Of a stretch of DNA of 64,000 bases, positions 62,602 through 64,000 are shown piece by piece. A model generated the notes under the pieces. It worked only from the letters and a program-made list of their open reading frames with translations, made no database searches and was not told where the DNA came from. Source of the stretch: Pseudomonas pseudonitroreducens (GTDB lineage Bacteria; Pseudomonadota; Gammaproteobacteria; Pseudomonadales; Pseudomonadaceae); NCBI RefSeq assembly GCF_021603645.1, contig NZ_BQHJ01000011.1, positions 124,001 through 188,000 of the forward strand, in the 5' to 3' direction. The stretch's first letter is position 1. Every line of letters begins with the position of its first letter. Both the position numbers and the translations under genes were made by a program.

Positions 62602-63999
62602 TCAGGCCAGGCGCAGAGGGTGGCGCGCTACCAGCGGCGTAACCAGGTTGGCGGCGGGCAGCGGCAAGATGGTCTGGTTGTCGAAGCTGGCCAGTTGCAG
62701 CCAGAGATTCTCGCCTTCGACGAAGTTCCCCTGCGGTACCCAGAGCCCGTGGTACCAGCCATTACCTGGCTCCGGGGTACTCTGCAGGACTCCAGGGTGA
62801 CGTTGCGCGTCAGGTGCGCGGCGCAACCAGACCGGACGGGGCAGGCCCTTCAGGTAGCGCAGGCCCAGATGCAGCCCTTCGCTGTTGAGGTGCCGCCAGC
62901 GCACCACGGCCAGGGTCGGGGTGCCGCCGTTGCCGGGGATCAGCAGCAACTGGCCGACCGGAAGCTGCCCGGCCTGTTGACCCGGACACAGAATGCGCGC
63001 GCCACCGGCGCTGGCGTCCATCAGTGCGGCTTCCCTGCAGGGCGTGGCTGAGCTGTCCAGCAGGTGCTGCTGAATCGCCGCAAGACCGACTACCAGACGG
63101 CAGGTGCCGTTCTGTTCGGCCCGCTCGTGGCGGCGTGCCTGGTGCCCAAGCCAGTGGTGACGGACGCGCTCGAGCAACGCACCCTGCTCCAGTCGACGCA
63201 ACGGTGCGGGGTCGTGCAGGGCGATCAGCAGGGCGCCCAGTTCCAGGCGGCGCAATTGCTCGGCGGGGGCATCGGCGGCCTGCTCGGCTGCGAGGCAGGG
63301 CTGGTCCGAGCCAAGGTCGACGACGAAGCCTTCCTGTTCCTCATCATCCCAGGGCAGCAGGCGACCCAGTGCGGCCAGTGGTGCCAGCGCGCTGAACAGT
63401 TGCGGCGCTTCCCCCTCGGTAAGGTGGAAAGGGTTGCTCAGGGCCAGCAACAGTATCTGCTGGTAAAGCCCACGCAGGGTGCCGGCTGGAACCGGGTCGA
63501 AAGCGGCGGCGACCGGTTCGTCCAGGCACTCCTGGTGCTCGCCGATCCAATACAGCAGGTGGCTGTCGCGCCACAGGCTGCCCGGCGGTTGCTGGTACTG
63601 CTGGTAGTGGCGCAGCAGGGCCTGGGCGAGGAAATGCTGGGCCATGTACAGGCACCAGGCCATATGCGGTCGCGCGGGCTTGTGCCCGTGCAGGATCTGC
63701 AGCAGCAGACGCTTGAAGCCGGCGGCCAACTCGCTGCAGAAGTGCACGAACAGCGCAGGCGGCGTCCGTTCCTGGCGTATCAGCCGTTCGTAATGCCGGT
63801 ATTCTTCGCTGAGACTTTGCAGGGCGCGTTGTCTTTCCAGTAAGGTCAGCGCGCATCGGTTGAGGCGGAACAGCGTGCCCAGGGCCTTCTGCAAACCTTC
63901 CTGCAGGGGCTGCTGCCGCGATTCCTGGAGCCTGACCGCCAGATTGCTCATTGCCTCGGAGTCTTCTTCGAGAATGTCCGGCACCTCCAGGCGCAGGGC
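62602..63999 (-). CDS. PilZ-like protein, N-terminus outside window
   Basis: At least 466 residues; the frame stays open to the end of the window (LRLEVPDILEEDSEAM), so the true start lies outside. Mostly helical, Leu/Gln-rich N-terminal two-thirds, then a C-terminal beta segment (REAALMDASAGGARI, LPVGQLLLI, VVRWRH) resembling PilZ, although a clear RxxxR is hard to see. Could be a c-di-GMP-linked cytoplasmic protein; the assignment is tentative. Confidence 0.6.
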   Translation of the reverse strand, partial: ALRLEVPDILEEDSEAMSNLAVRLQESRQQPLQEGLQKALGTLFRLNRCALTLLERQRALQSLSEEYRHYERLIRQERTPPALFVHFCSELAAGFKRLLLQILHGHKPARPHMAWCLYMAQHFLAQALLRHYQQYQQPPGSLWRDSHLLYWIGEHQECLDEPVAAAFDPVPAGTLRGLYQQILLLALSNPFHLTEGEAPQLFSALAPLAALGRLLPWDDEEQEGFVVDLGSDQPCLAAEQAADAPAEQLRRLELGALLIALHDPAPLRRLEQGALLERVRHHWLGHQARRHERAEQNGTCRLVVGLAAIQQHLLDSSATPCREAALMDASAGGARILCPGQQAGQLPVGQLLLIPGNGGTPTLAVVRWRHLNSEGLHLGLRYLKGLPRPVWLRRAPDAQRHPGVLQSTPEPGNGWYHGLWVPQGNFVEGENLWLQLASFDNQTILPLPAANLVTPLVARHPLRLA

Positions 64000-64000
64000 A

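Overview
The window is GC-rich, gene-dense chromosomal DNA of a Pseudomonas from the P. aeruginosa / nitroreducens / citronellolis side of the genus. This rests on the protein families and gene orders: a CobO-CobB-BluB-CobD-CobC-CobQ-CobP-CobT-phosphatase-CobS run behind a B12 riboswitch; a PurN-PurM / DUF2066-Hda-DUF2069-WrbA-ArsC-YihY run; an ankyrin-FabH2-ECF sigma-OprO run; and several Pseudomonas REP palindromes. I see no tRNA, rRNA, phage, insertion sequence or CRISPR. The first gene (diguanylate cyclase) and the last (PilZ-like protein) run off the window.

Layout. 1-10 kb: diguanylate cyclase, acyltransferase, an MFS/LysR divergent pair, ankyrin protein, FabH2 with an ECF sigma and a soluble zinc anti-sigma, a DedA-rhodanese fusion and an OprO/OprP porin. 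10-19.8 kb: GNAT, an acyl-CoA dehydrogenase plus racemase-like CoA enzyme pair, SprT, Yip1, a DnaJ-like protein, TtcA, an atypical Tag-like glycosylase, a sirtuin, two NlpC/P60 lipoproteins and an O-methyltransferase. 19.9-27.8 kb: a visibly AT-richer, tightly packed seven-gene block that makes and uses a CDP-linked 6-deoxyhexose. 27.8-38.4 kb: pirin, a cystine ABC transporter with D-cysteine desulfhydrase, small secreted proteins, a Fic AMPylator and a four-gene MCE lipid-transport operon. 38.5-48.4 kb: cobalamin riboswitch and ten late cobalamin genes. 48.5-64 kb: large acyl-CoA dehydrogenase, MarR/MFS pair with a shared candidate operator, periplasmic glutathione peroxidase, DUF2167, DUF3108, purNM, DUF2066, hda, DUF2069, wrbA, arsC, yihY and unknown small proteins.

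The most unusual part is 19,879-27,801. RfbF and RfbG homologues should make CDP-4-keto-6-deoxyglucose. The E1/E3 enzymes for 3,6-dideoxy sugars are absent, and a short SDR, probably a 4-ketoreductase, follows instead. Next come a GtrB/ArnC-like polyprenyl-phosphate glycosyltransferase, a YbhN/AglD-type membrane protein (possible flippase), a FAD oxidoreductase and a 639-residue GT-C-like membrane protein with a C-terminal beta-rich domain. I infer a three-component periplasmic glycosylation system fed by a CDP-sugar, acquired by transfer. Other points of interest are an OprO-like porin with mixed constriction residues, the repeated MarR operator, a frameshifted gene remnant before fic, and several REP/inverted-repeat families.
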